Positions 19,410 through 27,840 are shown, counted from the first letter of the stretch. The stretch is 64,000 nt of DNA from Coriobacteriaceae bacterium (GCA_902362275.1 CABIWB010000001.1:342659-406658), one strand, 5' to 3'. Program-made: numbers and translations. The notes: generated from the letters alone by a model not told the origin.

Positions 19410-20599
19410 GCGTTGTGTCTTGGAAGCTCGACGGTGAAGCCCGTGGTGCCGCCGGAGCTCTGCGCAGTGATTTCCCCGCCGTGCAAGTGGACGATCTCGC
19501 GCGCGATGGCGAGCCCCAGGCCTGCCCCGCCTGTCGAGGTCGCACGGGTTTCGTCCACGCGATAGAACTTGTCAAAAATGGACTGCAGCTTGTGCGGGGG
19601 AACGGTCAGACCCATGTCGGTTATGCGCACGCGCACGCGTTCCGCATCGGCCGTATCCACGTTAACGGCGATGGGTGTATTGGGCGAGCTGTAGGCGATC
19701 GCGTTCTTGAGGATGTTGTTGAACACGCGTGCCAGGCGCATGGCATCGCCCTCGATCATGAGCGGCTCGGGCTCTTCGTCCGTAATCTCCGTGCCGTCTA
19801 CGACAAGCTTGGCCGTATTGCCATGCCCATTCAGCAGGGGATAGAACTCATCGAGCATTTGCACAAGAAGAAACGAGAGGTCGACAGGCTCCATCTCGAG
19901 TTCGATATTTTGCAGGTTGTAGCGTGTGATGTCGAAGAATTCGTTGATCAACCGTTCGAGACGCCGGGCTTTGTCCAGGGCCGTGGCGGTATAGCGGTTG
20001 CGTTGCTCTGCGGGCATATCCGGGACCTCGTCCAGCAGGGAAAGATAGCCCACGACCGAGGTGAGCGGCGTTTTGAGATCGTGCGCCAGGTAGGTGATGA
20101 GGTCGTTCTTCCGGGAGGCCTCATCGCGTAGCGCCTGCTCGCGATCGCGCATGGTTCGTTTTATCTCGGTCATGCGCAGGGCGACGTCGTCAAATCCGGG
20201 GCCAAACACATCGGCTGCCGGCACCTCGCCCTCCATAAAGGTGTCGATGCGGCGGCAGACGGCCTCCAACGTTCGCCTGCGTTCCATACGGCGCGCAATC
20301 AACATCGTGAGGGCGACGGCAATGACCAGGGTCGCAAGGGCGCCCAAGCCCAACTGGTAAAACATGAAGCGCACGCCACCCGGGCTCAACACGTCAAGGG
20401 GCATCAGCCCCAGTTCATCGAGGTTGAAGGTCTGCAGCACCTGGCTGGCGAACCAGCTCATGAAGGCGCCATTCATATAGGTGTCTATAAAATCGAACAA
20501 CGCGCTGAACAGGATTCGGATGAGTGTGAGCCCCAATACGGCCGCCGCGAGCCCCAGGGCTAGCGATGTCAGACGGTCTCGAAGAGATTCAGCGTTCAA
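19406..20599 (-). CDS. VanS-like sensor histidine kinase
   Basis: A 397-residue membrane sensor with two helices (about residues 10-32 and 75-95) and a short extracytoplasmic loop of about 45 residues. HAMP-like linker, H-box YLAHDLKTPLTSVVGYLSLL (H173), N-box NNILKNAIAYS, and GLGLAIAREIVHLHGG. The H-box region and the stretch RRLERLINEFFDITRYN strongly resemble VanS. I place the start at TTG 20599, which overlaps the end of the regulator gene by 11 bp; no better start lies in frame before the first helix. No vanHAX ligase genes are in the window, so a cell-wall stress role is more likely than acquired resistance. Confidence 0.88.
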   Translation of the reverse strand: MNAESLRDRLTSLALGLAAAVLGLTLIRILFSALFDFIDTYMNGAFMSWFASQVLQTFNLDELGLMPLDVLSPGGVRFMFYQLGLGALATLVIAVALTMLIARRMERRRTLEAVCRRIDTFMEGEVPAADVFGPGFDDVALRMTEIKRTMRDREQALRDEASRKNDLITYLAHDLKTPLTSVVGYLSLLDEVPDMPAEQRNRYTATALDKARRLERLINEFFDITRYNLQNIELEMEPVDLSFLLVQMLDEFYPLLNGHGNTAKLVVDGTEITDEEPEPLMIEGDAMRLARVFNNILKNAIAYSSPNTPIAVNVDTADAERVRVRITDMGLTVPPHKLQSIFDKFYRVDETRATSTGGAGLGLAIAREIVHLHGGEITAQSSGGTTGFTVELPRHNA

Positions 20600-21317
20600 T
20601 TTTGTACCCGCATCCCCAGACGGTTTTGATGTAGTGCGGTTCCTCAAATGAATCACCCATCTTCTCACGTAAATGTCGAATGTGTACGGTGATAGAGCCC
20701 GATCCCTTGTCGTAATATCCCTCGCCAAAGACCCCGCAATACAGCTCTCGTGCCGAGAGTACGGCCCCGTTGGCTTCGAGTAGCAGTTGGAGGATGGAGA
20801 ACTCGGTGGGCGTGAGGGGGAGCGGGCGTTCATTGAGGGTGGCTTCGTGAGCGGAGATGTCGAGCACGAGCCCGCCGCGTACCAGCAGGCTTGGCCCGGA
20901 TGCTGGGGAGCTCGCGGCAGCATCGCCGGCTTCGGCGGGATTATAGATGGTCGCGCGCCTGAGTTGGGCTTTAACGCGGGCGACGAGTTCAAGGGGCAGG
21001 AACGGCTTGACTACGTAGTCGTCGGCCCCGAAGGTGAGGCCCGCCACGCGGTCGGCCTGTTCGCCTTTGGCTGTGAGCATGATGATGGGATAGGCATGCC
21101 CCGCGCGGATGCGGCGGCATAGCTCCAGGCCGTCCAACCCGGGAAGCATCACATCGAGAATTGCCAGATCGATCGGGGCGGCATGTGGGTCAAGTGCCCG
21201 TATGGCCGCCTGGGCGCCATCGCCGAACATCTCGACATCAAATCCCTCGTTGCGCAGGTATACACCGATGAGCTCGGCAATTGCCTCCTCGTCGTCCACC
21301 ACCAAGATGCGGGGCAT
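20589..21317 (-). CDS. VanR-like OmpR-family response regulator
   Basis: A 242-residue regulator. The receiver has acidic DDEE, phospho-acceptor in LAILDVMLPGLDG, and conserved lysine in YVVKPFLPLELVARVKA, very close to VanR. The winged helix contains LTPTEFSILQLLL and ends IKTVWGCGYKIER. It is upstream of and overlapping the VanS-like kinase gene. Promoter details are not clear in the 142 bp upstream. Confidence 0.92.
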   Translation of the reverse strand: MPRILVVDDEEAIAELIGVYLRNEGFDVEMFGDGAQAAIRALDPHAAPIDLAILDVMLPGLDGLELCRRIRAGHAYPIIMLTAKGEQADRVAGLTFGADDYVVKPFLPLELVARVKAQLRRATIYNPAEAGDAAASSPASGPSLLVRGGLVLDISAHEATLNERPLPLTPTEFSILQLLLEANGAVLSARELYCGVFGEGYYDKGSGSITVHIRHLREKMGDSFEEPHYIKTVWGCGYKIER

Positions 21318-21459
21318 GGCCCACCTCGCCTTCCGCAGAGTTTCCTAGCCTCTTACGGTACGGCAATCTGGACATGTGCGAATGCTAATTCTTTCCTAAT
21401 GTTTGGGATATTGGGCGCGAGGACCTGGCATTAACGTTCTGCGAGCTCGATTGATGTGT

Positions 21460-21765
21460 TTAGACCAACCACGCGTAGTCTTGGGACTGATGGAAAATGT
21501 GGGTGATGAACACATGGCCATCTTTGATTTTGAAGAGCGCGACATAGCGTATGACGGCCATGGAGCGATAGCCCTGGGCGGCGAGCTCGGGGAGATGCGA
21601 CGGGGGATGGCTTTTGGGGCTTTGTCTCACGAGTTCGATCTTTTCCGCAAAAGATGAAATGAAGTGGGATGCAGCCTGTCGGCTGCCGAGCGTCTTGGCC
21701 AGGTATGCAACGATTTGTTCGTACTCTCGTTCTGCTTCGCGCGTGATGACGAGCTTATAGGTCAT
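21460..21765 (-). CDS. RelE/ParE-family toxin
   Basis: A 101-residue protein with the compact RelE/ParE fold pattern: MTYKLVITREAEREYEQIVAYLA, a Ser/Pro-rich turn, then YRSMAVIRYVALFKIKDGHVFITHIFHQSQDY. Family members inhibit either translation (mRNA cleavage) or gyrase; which applies cannot be told here. The gene overlaps the end of the antitoxin gene by 11 bp, normal for such pairs. Confidence 0.85.
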   Translation of the reverse strand: MTYKLVITREAEREYEQIVAYLAKTLGSRQAASHFISSFAEKIELVRQSPKSHPPSHLPELAAQGYRSMAVIRYVALFKIKDGHVFITHIFHQSQDYAWLV

Positions 21766-22021
21766 ATTCTGCCTTTATTCGTGCGGCAAACGTATCGTAA
21801 TCTTCGTATTCGCCGTTTGCTATTTCCTTCTCGGCGAGCATGATGCGGGACAGGAGTTTCGCTTTAGCCACCTCGTCGCGTTGAGATGCCCACTCTTCGG
21901 CAGACAGACAGTGAAACGCCTCGTATCCGTTGCGCGTTACGGTCACATCGCGTTCCCGCTCAACGAGGGCGCTGAATGCGGCCGTGTCTTTCATATCTCT
22001 GACGGGCACTGCTGTTGGCAT
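21755..22021 (-). CDS. Phd/YefM-type antitoxin of the RelE/ParE pair
   Basis: An 88-residue antitoxin. The N-terminal half (MPTAVPVRDMKDTAAFSALV...VTVTRNGYEAFHCLS) has the Phd/YefM layout; the acidic C-terminus (EIANGEYEDYDTFAARIKAEY) would wrap the toxin. I set the start at ATG 22021, seven bases after GGAGG. A near-perfect 36-bp palindrome lies directly upstream and is the likely autoregulatory operator. Confidence 0.85.
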   Translation of the reverse strand: MPTAVPVRDMKDTAAFSALVERERDVTVTRNGYEAFHCLSAEEWASQRDEVAKAKLLSRIMLAEKEIANGEYEDYDTFAARIKAEYDL

Positions 22022-22033
22022 GATGAGACCTCC

Positions 22034-22069
22034 AAATTGAGTGTGGTATAAATATACCACACTCAATTT
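22034..22069. promoter_or_regulatory. 36-bp perfect palindrome, probable antitoxin operator
   Basis: Arms of 17 bp (22034-22050 and 22053-22069, core TTGAGTGTGGTATA) are perfectly complementary around a 2-bp centre. The dyad covers a TATATT -10-like element and ends 4 bp from the ribosome site of the antitoxin gene, the classic place for toxin-antitoxin autorepression. It lies 20 bp after the hipA stop and could also terminate hipA transcripts. Confidence 0.75.
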
Positions 22070-22089
22070 CCCCATGTTGCTGGACACTT

Positions 22090-23319
22090 CTAGCAGTTCG
22101 CTAATTCTGCAAGTTGGCGGTCGATTCCTTCGCCCATCCATTCGATGGAGGCCTCGGCGATGCCTTCTTTGCGGGCGACGACCCTCCAATTCCTGAGCCT
22201 CTTGGCCAGTTCTCGACACGTTGCTCTGGCGGCGCTCGGAGCAACGTGGAAGTATTCAGAGAGGGCCACGGCTTCTCGAACGCTGCTGTATTGCTCGCCA
22301 AAGCCAAGAGCCGTTGCAAAGCGTTTGGGCTCGGCTCCTGGCGTGGGATTGACATCGAAAACGGGTGCCAGTCTCCAGCCGCGATTCGAGTGCAAGAATC
22401 CGAAGTTTCTTAAATGATTGTCGGTATTTCCCACCACGCAGCCAAACAGGGCCCTGAGCCACAATTCCGGTAAATCCTTTTCGGGTGCGGAGCCGTTGGA
22501 CTCCAAGAATTCCACGAGCTCCAATAGGGAATAGCTCCCGCCGTCTTCTCCTTGGACTGCCGTGAGCCCGCTTATATACGGCAGGCGCATCGCTCCTTTG
22601 CGATCGAATCTCTTTATTAGAAGAACGGACCTGTTGACTATGCGGAGGCAGCGTGACGAGGGGGTTGTGATTCCGCATGCCTCCATAAGGAGCAAGCATG
22701 TGTGTTCCCATGCACCGACATCTTCGAGATGCCCCTCCGCAGACTTGGGGAACTTCGCCATCCAAAGATCTCCATGCTCATCGCGCATGGACGCTTTTGG
22801 GCGAGCTCCTCCCAGGCTCGATCCGGCATCGAGAAGGTCCCGGATGTCTACATCCATATCTTGGGAGGCGCGATCGGCGGAACTGAGCAGATGGGGAAGG
22901 TCGATTTCGCGGGGAACGCCGGTCTCGGGAGCTGTGAGCACGTTTCCGTCTGCGTCCCATAGGCGCAGAGCGCCCTGGCGTGTCTCATCGTTCACGCCTG
23001 TGAGCAAATCTGTTTCAAATAGGGTTCGGGGAGTTCTTCCTGCGTTTTTTGCTTCCAAACGCTCGGCGCGTGTCATCAAGTTTCTTCCCCAGCGATCGGG
23101 CATACAGTCTTCAAGCGCCCTAAGAGATCTGAGGCCCGCAGAATGGAAAGAGCCTCCGCCCAGCGGCACATCGGGCGCAAGCGCAAAGGCGTCCTCGCGT
23201 GCCAGATATTGCTGGTCGTAAACAAAACTGGTGGTTTCTTCCCCATTGCGTATGTTTTGAAAGAGCGTGCCTGCGGGGACATCCATGCCGTCGATTTGCA
23301 TGGTAACCAAGTACTGCAT
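22090..23319 (-). CDS. HipA-family serine/threonine kinase toxin
   Basis: A 409-residue protein of normal HipA length. The N-terminal subdomain contains LGGGSFHSAGLRSLRALEDCMPDRWGR; the kinase part has SSLGGARPKA, the catalytic-loop motif GNTDNHLRNFGF and the metal-binding DVNP. HipA kinases phosphorylate aminoacyl-tRNA synthetases and induce dormancy, and are held by the HTH protein HipB. The ATG overlaps the TAA of the upstream HTH gene (TAATG), so the pair is coupled. Confidence 0.92.
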   Translation of the reverse strand: MQYLVTMQIDGMDVPAGTLFQNIRNGEETTSFVYDQQYLAREDAFALAPDVPLGGGSFHSAGLRSLRALEDCMPDRWGRNLMTRAERLEAKNAGRTPRTLFETDLLTGVNDETRQGALRLWDADGNVLTAPETGVPREIDLPHLLSSADRASQDMDVDIRDLLDAGSSLGGARPKASMRDEHGDLWMAKFPKSAEGHLEDVGAWEHTCLLLMEACGITTPSSRCLRIVNRSVLLIKRFDRKGAMRLPYISGLTAVQGEDGGSYSLLELVEFLESNGSAPEKDLPELWLRALFGCVVGNTDNHLRNFGFLHSNRGWRLAPVFDVNPTPGAEPKRFATALGFGEQYSSVREAVALSEYFHVAPSAARATCRELAKRLRNWRVVARKEGIAEASIEWMGEGIDRQLAELANC

Positions 23320-23618
23320 TAGAGGCTCCTCACTCGCTTGGGTGTGTCCTCCTCGGAGCGCGCTCGGCCGATGGGGGTGACGAGCGGATCGGTTGCGTCT
23401 ACGACGGAATCAAGCATTCCAAGTACGCGGGCAACACGCAGAAAGGTCTCGAGCGATCCGTCGCCCTTCGTGAGCATCTTGGTGATGGTGGGGATCGACA
23501 TGTTGCAGCGCCGCGCAAGCAGATCGACGGGAATGCGCTGCTGCCTGCGCGCCAAGTCGAAGTGTGTTGCGATGGTACGTTTTGCCCGGGCTATGGGAAT
23601 TGGTGTGATGCCAGCCAT
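23319..23618 (-). CDS. HipB-like HTH antitoxin
   Basis: A 99-residue protein with a Cro/C1-type helix-turn-helix (VDLLARRCNMSIPTITKMLT) preceded by a basic helix. Position and overlap with hipA identify it as the cognate antitoxin and autorepressor. The C-terminal tail is Arg-rich. The start ATG (23618) has only a weak ribosome site. Confidence 0.85.
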   Translation of the reverse strand: MAGITPIPIARAKRTIATHFDLARRQQRIPVDLLARRCNMSIPTITKMLTKGDGSLETFLRVARVLGMLDSVVDATDPLVTPIGRARSEEDTPKRVRSL

Positions 23619-23624
23619 AAAAAC

Positions 23625-23681
23625 CTAACATTAATAATCTTTACTGTTATAGAAGATAATAGAAAGAATCGTTAATGTTAG
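23625..23681 (-). promoter_or_regulatory. hipBA promoter bracketed by inverted repeats
   Basis: Reading toward hipB, TTAACG (plus 23670-23675) and TATAAC (plus 23646-23651) are separated by 18 bp and resemble a sigma-70-type promoter. Exact 10-bp inverted repeats CTAACATTAA (23625-23634) and TTAATGTTAG (23672-23681) flank it, placing one on the -35 and one just after the expected transcription start, as in other HipB-looped operators. Confidence 0.65.
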
Positions 23682-23844
23682 CAAGCATTCTGTAAGTACA
23701 AACCGAATCGGAAACTTTGCTTTAACCGTCTTGCCGCCACCGCTCGCCGATAGAGGGGGAGGCGGGAAGCCCGCGGGAAACACTCCTCGAATATGATACT
23801 GTTCATATAAGGCGCGGGATAGCCCGCTCGTACAAGGAGGCATC

Positions 23845-24654
23845 ATGAGCTATCGAGTGAGCAATTTTGACAGCAACGATGACGTGCGCAAGTTGGCGGA
23901 ACGTGGTCAGTTTTCAGTTATCGAGTGGCGGCGCGATCTGTCCACGACGCCATGGACTGCTCAGACGGCGTGGTTTGCCGCCGAGATGGACGTGCGCCGC
24001 CGCCAGCTCATCATTAACCTAGCGGGAGGACCTGGCGCAACGCTGCAGAGCGGTGCCATGCAATGGACAGTGGGGGACGTCCGGGCCGATACGGGGGTAA
24101 AAGGTGCAGGCGATCTGGTGGGGAAGATGTTCCGTGGCGCGGTCTCCCAGGATTCAATGATCAAGCCGGAATATCGCGGATCCGGTATGGTCGTGTGCGA
24201 GCCTACTTGGCAGCATCTGCTGCTTGTCGATCTTGCGGCCTGGGGTAACTCCGTGGTACTCAATGACGGCCTATTCCTAGCTTGTGACGCCGATATCAAG
24301 GACTCCCTGCAGCGTCGTTCCAATCTTACGTCTGCCGTTGCGGGCAACGAGGGCCTGTTCAACCTGCGCTTGGACGGATCAGGTGTCGTGGCGCTCGAGT
24401 CGCCTTGCCCGGAACAGGAGATCGTTTTTATCGATTTGGAAAACGACGAGCTGAAAGTGGATGGCAACTACGCGCTGCTGTGGAGCTCGAGCTTGGAATT
24501 CAGCGTTGAACGATCCGGTAAAAGCCTCATCGGCTCTGCGGTGGGCGGCGAAGGTTTGGTGAATGTGTACCGCGGCACCGGCCGGGTGATGCTTGCGCCG
24601 ATGCAGCCTTCCACGGGCTGCAACACCTACGCGCCCACGCCCACGGACGTGTAG
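23845..24654 (+). CDS. AIM24-family protein
   Basis: A 269-residue protein matching the AIM24/TIGR00266-like family, a beta-rich fold widespread in bacteria with no firm biochemical function. Family-like strings are QSGAMQWTVGDV, GSGMVVCEPTWQHLLLVDL, DGLFLACDADIKDS, and the glycine-rich SAVGGEGLVNVYRGTGRVMLAP near the end. No signal peptide or membrane helix. The ATG follows AAGGAGG. Monocistronic by its surroundings. Confidence 0.8.
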   Translation: MSYRVSNFDSNDDVRKLAERGQFSVIEWRRDLSTTPWTAQTAWFAAEMDVRRRQLIINLAGGPGATLQSGAMQWTVGDVRADTGVKGAGDLVGKMFRGAVSQDSMIKPEYRGSGMVVCEPTWQHLLLVDLAAWGNSVVLNDGLFLACDADIKDSLQRRSNLTSAVAGNEGLFNLRLDGSGVVALESPCPEQEIVFIDLENDELKVDGNYALLWSSSLEFSVERSGKSLIGSAVGGEGLVNVYRGTGRVMLAPMQPSTGCNTYAPTPTDV

Positions 24655-24716
24655 GGCGTGGTGGCGGGCGCGCATCCCGGCCATTCGCAATCGATTACAG
24701 CTGAAGGAGCTATACC

Positions 24717-24995
24717 ATGGGCCATGTCCCCACACCGCCGGCCGATGGGAAGGTGTTGCTGTGAACCCCGGCCGAGCGCGATGCCTCCGATGCGCTCTAC
24801 ATGCGCAGCCGCATGACGACTGCCTCCGTGCATCAGTCCCGTACGAATTGGCAGCTTTACCTTGCAGAATACGAAATGCTCCATGGATCGCGCGATGAGG
24901 CTCAGCGCCTGGCGTCCGATGCCTCTCTCGATCCGCTCACACCGCGCATGCAGCACCTACGAGATGGCATACTGAGGGGCCTCGATGCGTGCTGA
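24717..24995 (+). pseudogene. Small gene interrupted by an in-frame TGA
   Basis: ATG at 24717 is well placed after AAGGAG, but TGA occurs after 15 codons (24762-24764). The same frame then stays open to 24995 with coding-like sequence (ERDASDALYMRSRMTTA, WQLYLAEYEMLHGSRDEAQR), 92 codons in all. The simplest reading is a Trp codon changed to TGA. Initiation at the internal ATG 24801 (65 codons) is possible but lacks a ribosome site. No family recognised. I see no evidence for selenocysteine decoding. Confidence 0.45.
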
Positions 24996-25001
24996 TCGCC
25001 G

Positions 25002-25047
25002 AAAAGCCGGGCCCAGCTTGCGGAGCAGCTCCGAAGCTGGGCCCGGC
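25002..25047 (-). terminator. Intrinsic terminator of the minus-strand gene at 25101
   Basis: A hairpin of about 19 bp (25006-25025 with 25029-25047, GCCGGGCCCAGCTT and its complement) is followed on the minus strand by TTTT at 25005-25002. There is no T-run on the plus side. Confidence 0.8.
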
Positions 25048-25100
25048 TGAAAACTCAGTAGGCATTTGCGCCAACGGCACCTTTTGCGGCCGCGCTCTTC

Positions 25101-25466
25101 CTAGCGCTGCTCTATCGTCTCAAGCGCATCTTCGGCGGCTTCGGCTGCGGTTTTGTCCCTGGGGCCATCTTCGAACCAGGAGCGCAGGTCCGCGAGCGTG
25201 GTCGCGGCGCCGTACACGCGGAGCTTTCGCCCACCCTTGGTGGCGACTATGCAACGATCGCCGTATTCGCTGTGCTCTGGTGCGCCAATGCGCCCGAGGT
25301 AGTCGCGGCGAAATGCGACCACATTCATGTTGCTGATCTCGATGAACCAATCCTGGTCCTCCAGTGAGGCACCTGTGGCGCCGCGCTCGGCCATGTCCTC
25401 GGCAAACGTAACAGGCGTTCGGCGAGAAGTGACGGCCTTTTGCCTCTTGGCGTTTCTACCTGGCAC
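25101..25466 (-). CDS. Hypothetical protein
   Basis: A 121-residue protein (or 97 from the in-frame ATG at 25394 with GAGGA upstream). Basic N-terminus, then a central part FIEISNMNVVAFRRDYLGR...YGDRCIVATKGGRKLRVYGAATTLADLRSWFEDG that looks like a small alpha/beta domain, and an Ala/Glu-rich C-terminus. Family not recognised. A strong terminator follows it. The weak start and its place at the edge of a decayed region leave room for an N-terminal truncation. Confidence 0.5.
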   Translation of the reverse strand: MPGRNAKRQKAVTSRRTPVTFAEDMAERGATGASLEDQDWFIEISNMNVVAFRRDYLGRIGAPEHSEYGDRCIVATKGGRKLRVYGAATTLADLRSWFEDGPRDKTAAEAAEDALETIEQR

Positions 25467-25598
25467 AACAGCGCATCTAAAAACCTAATGCATGTTTTCG
25501 GGTTTTGGAGGGCGCCGCGTGGTGGCGTGCAGAGTCGGGCGCAGTTTCGAGACAAAGGGCGCTCAGGTTGTTTGTTTGCGCGATTGGCTGCTCTCCGT

Positions 25599-26613
25599 CT
25601 AGTTGAGGCGCTCCACAAAGAAATCCGCCATGTTCAACAGGAGCTCGCGGCTCACGGGCTCAAGTTCGATATCGGCGAGGATCTGCTTGGCGTCGGCAAT
25701 GAGGTCGAGCGCGTATTGTCGCGCATACTCGATGGACCCGGTTTCCTCAAAGAGGTCGACGGCCCGCTGGAGCTCGGCGGGGTCGGTGGTGCCGGCATGC
25801 AGCAGGTCCACGAGCTCATCGTGGCGGCGTGCATCGCTCAGCGCGTGCACGGCAACAAGGGTGCGCTTGCCCTCGGTGATGTCGCTGCGGAAGTCCTTGT
25901 TGTTGGCCTCGGCCTTGCCAATGAGGTTGAGCAGGTCGTCTTGGATCTGGAACGCCAGACCGGTCTTCATGCCAAAGCCGCGCAGGGCCTCGACCTGCTC
26001 CTCGGAGCCTCCGCCCACGATGGCGCCGCAGGCCAGGGGGCGTGGCTCCGCTGTAATATGCGGTCTTGAGCGTGGCCATGGCCAGGTAATCCTCAACGGA
26101 GATATCGAAGCGGTCATCGCGGACCCAGCCCAAATCGAGCGCCTGACCCTCGATGGTCCGCTCGGTCATGGCGGTGAGCTCGCCAAGCAGCCGTACCTTA
26201 AGATCGGCGCTCAGGGAATCATCGGCCAAGATGATCGAGGTGACGGTCGTGAGCTCCAAGTCTCCGCAGTTGGTGGCAATGCCGATGCCCTAGGTGCGTT
26301 GCATGCACGGCTCGCCGCGCCGCAGCTCGCCGTGATCGGCGATGTCATCGTGGATGAGCGCCGCGCTCTGGAAGTGCTCGATGGCCGCCGCCGGGGCGAG
26401 TGCGTCGGTAAAGGTGCCGCCAACGGCCTGGCAGGCAAGCATGCAGATCAAGGGCCTGTGACGCTTGCCCGCGTTAGCCGAGAACGCGCGCAGCGGTGCG
26501 TAGAGAAAGGTGTCGAGGTCCGCGCGATCGGTGCGGCCGCAGAAGTACGCCTCCATGCACGGATTGATATCGACCTGATGGTCCTTGAGGAATTGTGCAA
26601 ACGGGTTAGCCAC
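25599..26613 (-). pseudogene. Polyprenyl (geranylgeranyl-type) diphosphate synthase, disrupted
   Basis: Three consecutive segments together give one full trans-isoprenyl diphosphate synthase. From GTG 26613 (after AAAGG): NPFAQFLKDHQVDINPCMEAYF, first Asp-rich motif in LIHDDIADH, then an in-frame TAG at 26290-26292; the frame resumes with ELTTVTSIILADDSLSADLK to KTAYYSGATP; there a run of five C (near 26036-26040) shifts the frame, and the last segment carries LACGAIVGG, the second Asp-rich motif FQIQDDLLNLIGK and the C-terminus. Two independent lesions make true decay more likely than one sequencing slip. An intact enzyme would make C15-C20+ prenyl diphosphates. Confidence 0.8.
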
Positions 26614-26830
26614 GGCTCGTGCACCTTTCTGGGATATCGACAGCCCGCTCGGCAGGCTGCGCGCATTGTTCTGCATCAACTATAGCGAACCATGCTGGCA
26701 ACGGGCTGTGGGATCTGCGTGAGGGGGGCGCCGGCGCTTGTTGCACGGCGCATCGGTCTTTGCGCCGCCATGTGAGCCCGTGCGCCCGGGGGCGTGCGAG
26801 GATGCGCTCGTCCGCCGGTACGGGACTAAG

Positions 26831-26861
26831 AAAAAGGGCGCGACCGCATTCGATCGCGCCC
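26831..26861 (-). terminator. Terminator after the galE fragment
   Basis: GGGCGCGA (26836-26843) pairs with TCGCGCCC (26854-26861); on the minus strand the stem is followed by TTTTT (26835-26831). Confidence 0.85.
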
Positions 26862-26902
26862 CGATTTGGGCCGTTGTTGAGGAGCCCGCAGGCTCCGTAG
26901 CC

Positions 26903-27489
26903 CTATTTGACGGTGGCGAAGCCGTCGGGGTTGTTGGACTGCCAACGCCAGCTGTCGCGGCACATGTCCTTGATGTTGAACTTGGCCTTCCAGCCCATCA
27001 TGCGCTCGGCCTTGGAGGCATCGCCGTATACGGCGGCAACGTCGCCGGCGCGGCGCGGGCAGATCTTGTAGGGCAGGTCGCGGCCGCATGCCTCGGAGAA
27101 GGCCTGGACCACCTCGAGCACCGAGGTGCCCTGACCGGTGCCCAGATTGAAGATCTCCACGCCCTCGCGGCCGTTCATCCAGTTGAGCGCGGCGACGTGG
27201 CCGCATGCCAGGTCCACAACGTGGATGTAGTCGCGCACGCCGGTTCCGTCGGGCGTGTCGTAGTCGTCACCAAAGACCTGAACGGCCTCGAGCTTGCCCA
27301 CGGCGACCTGGGCAACGTAGGGAAGCAGGTTGTTGGGGATGCCCTTGGGGTCCTCGCCGATGAGGCCGCTCTCGTGTGCGCCGATGGGGTTGAAGTAACG
27401 GAGCAGCACGACGTTCCACTCGGGGTCGGCGGTGTGGAGGTCGGTGAGCATCTGCTCGATCATCCACTTGGTCCAGCCGTAGGGGTTGG
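26903..27489 (-). pseudogene. galE: UDP-glucose 4-epimerase GalE, 3' fragment
   Basis: About 195 residues matching the C-terminal part of Gal[15 protein letters not shown] (containing the YxxxK catalytic pair), [38 protein letters not shown], and [15 protein letters not shown]. The NAD-binding N-terminal half (GGAGYIGSH and onward) is absent. Homology stops abruptly at about 27489, where sequence from an unrelated gene on the opposite strand begins. The open frame continues upstream only through non-homologous sequence. It cannot encode an active epimerase. The normal gene terminator is retained. Confidence 0.88.
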
Positions 27490-27626
27490 CCGGTCTAGAT
27501 ACCGCTGCGCGCGACGCATGCGCCGAGGTCGTGCTCGACTTGCTCGACGGCCGCATGCTGTTGCTTGCCACGCACGATGCCGCTGACGCTTGGGCCCTCA
27601 ATATCTCGGACATCATCACACTCTAA
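27489..27626 (+). pseudogene. ABC-transporter ATPase, 3' fragment
   Basis: A 45-codon open stretch ending in TAA at 27624-27626 reads like the end of an ABC ATP-binding subunit: the D-loop [18 protein letters not shown], and the switch (H-loop) histidine in [12 protein letters not shown]. Walker A, Q-loop and signature are missing. It meets the galE fragment head-on at about 27489, so the 5' parts of both genes are lost, the mark of an inversion or deletion breakpoint. Confidence 0.7.
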
Positions 27627-27697
27627 AAAATTACTCAGCAACAAAATGATCCGTTTTTCTCCGTCCCCATGGGGCGGGTGTGGTATTGTAGATGCGG

Positions 27698-27726
27698 GGT
27701 ATTACATAAGAATACTAAGTAATACC
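27698..27726 (+). promoter_or_regulatory. Operator-like dyad upstream of the orphan antitoxin
   Basis: GGTATTAC (27698-27705) and GTAATACC (27719-27726) are exact inverted repeats with a 13-bp AT-rich centre, 115 bp upstream of the antitoxin start. Antitoxins of this class bind such dyads. Confidence 0.5.
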
Positions 27727-27840
27727 AACGCCGTAGAAACAAACTCCAGATGCGGGCCAATCGGGTTGCCTTCACAGCCCGTCGCCCAGCCGCGCGGCCC
27801 GCATCTATCCGCACTACCGTCGTTTCAAAAAGGAAGCGCC

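Noticed and set aside
19406..21317. Vancomycin resistance cluster
   Set aside because: Only VanR/VanS-like regulators are present; no vanH, vanA/B or vanX homologue lies nearby.
24627..24956. Minus-strand hypothetical gene of 109 codons
   Set aside because: No ribosome site, and the plus strand has the better start signal and codon pattern.
24717..24995. Selenoprotein gene
   Set aside because: The TGA context matches no known selenoprotein and no selenocysteine genes are in the window; a nonsense change is simpler.
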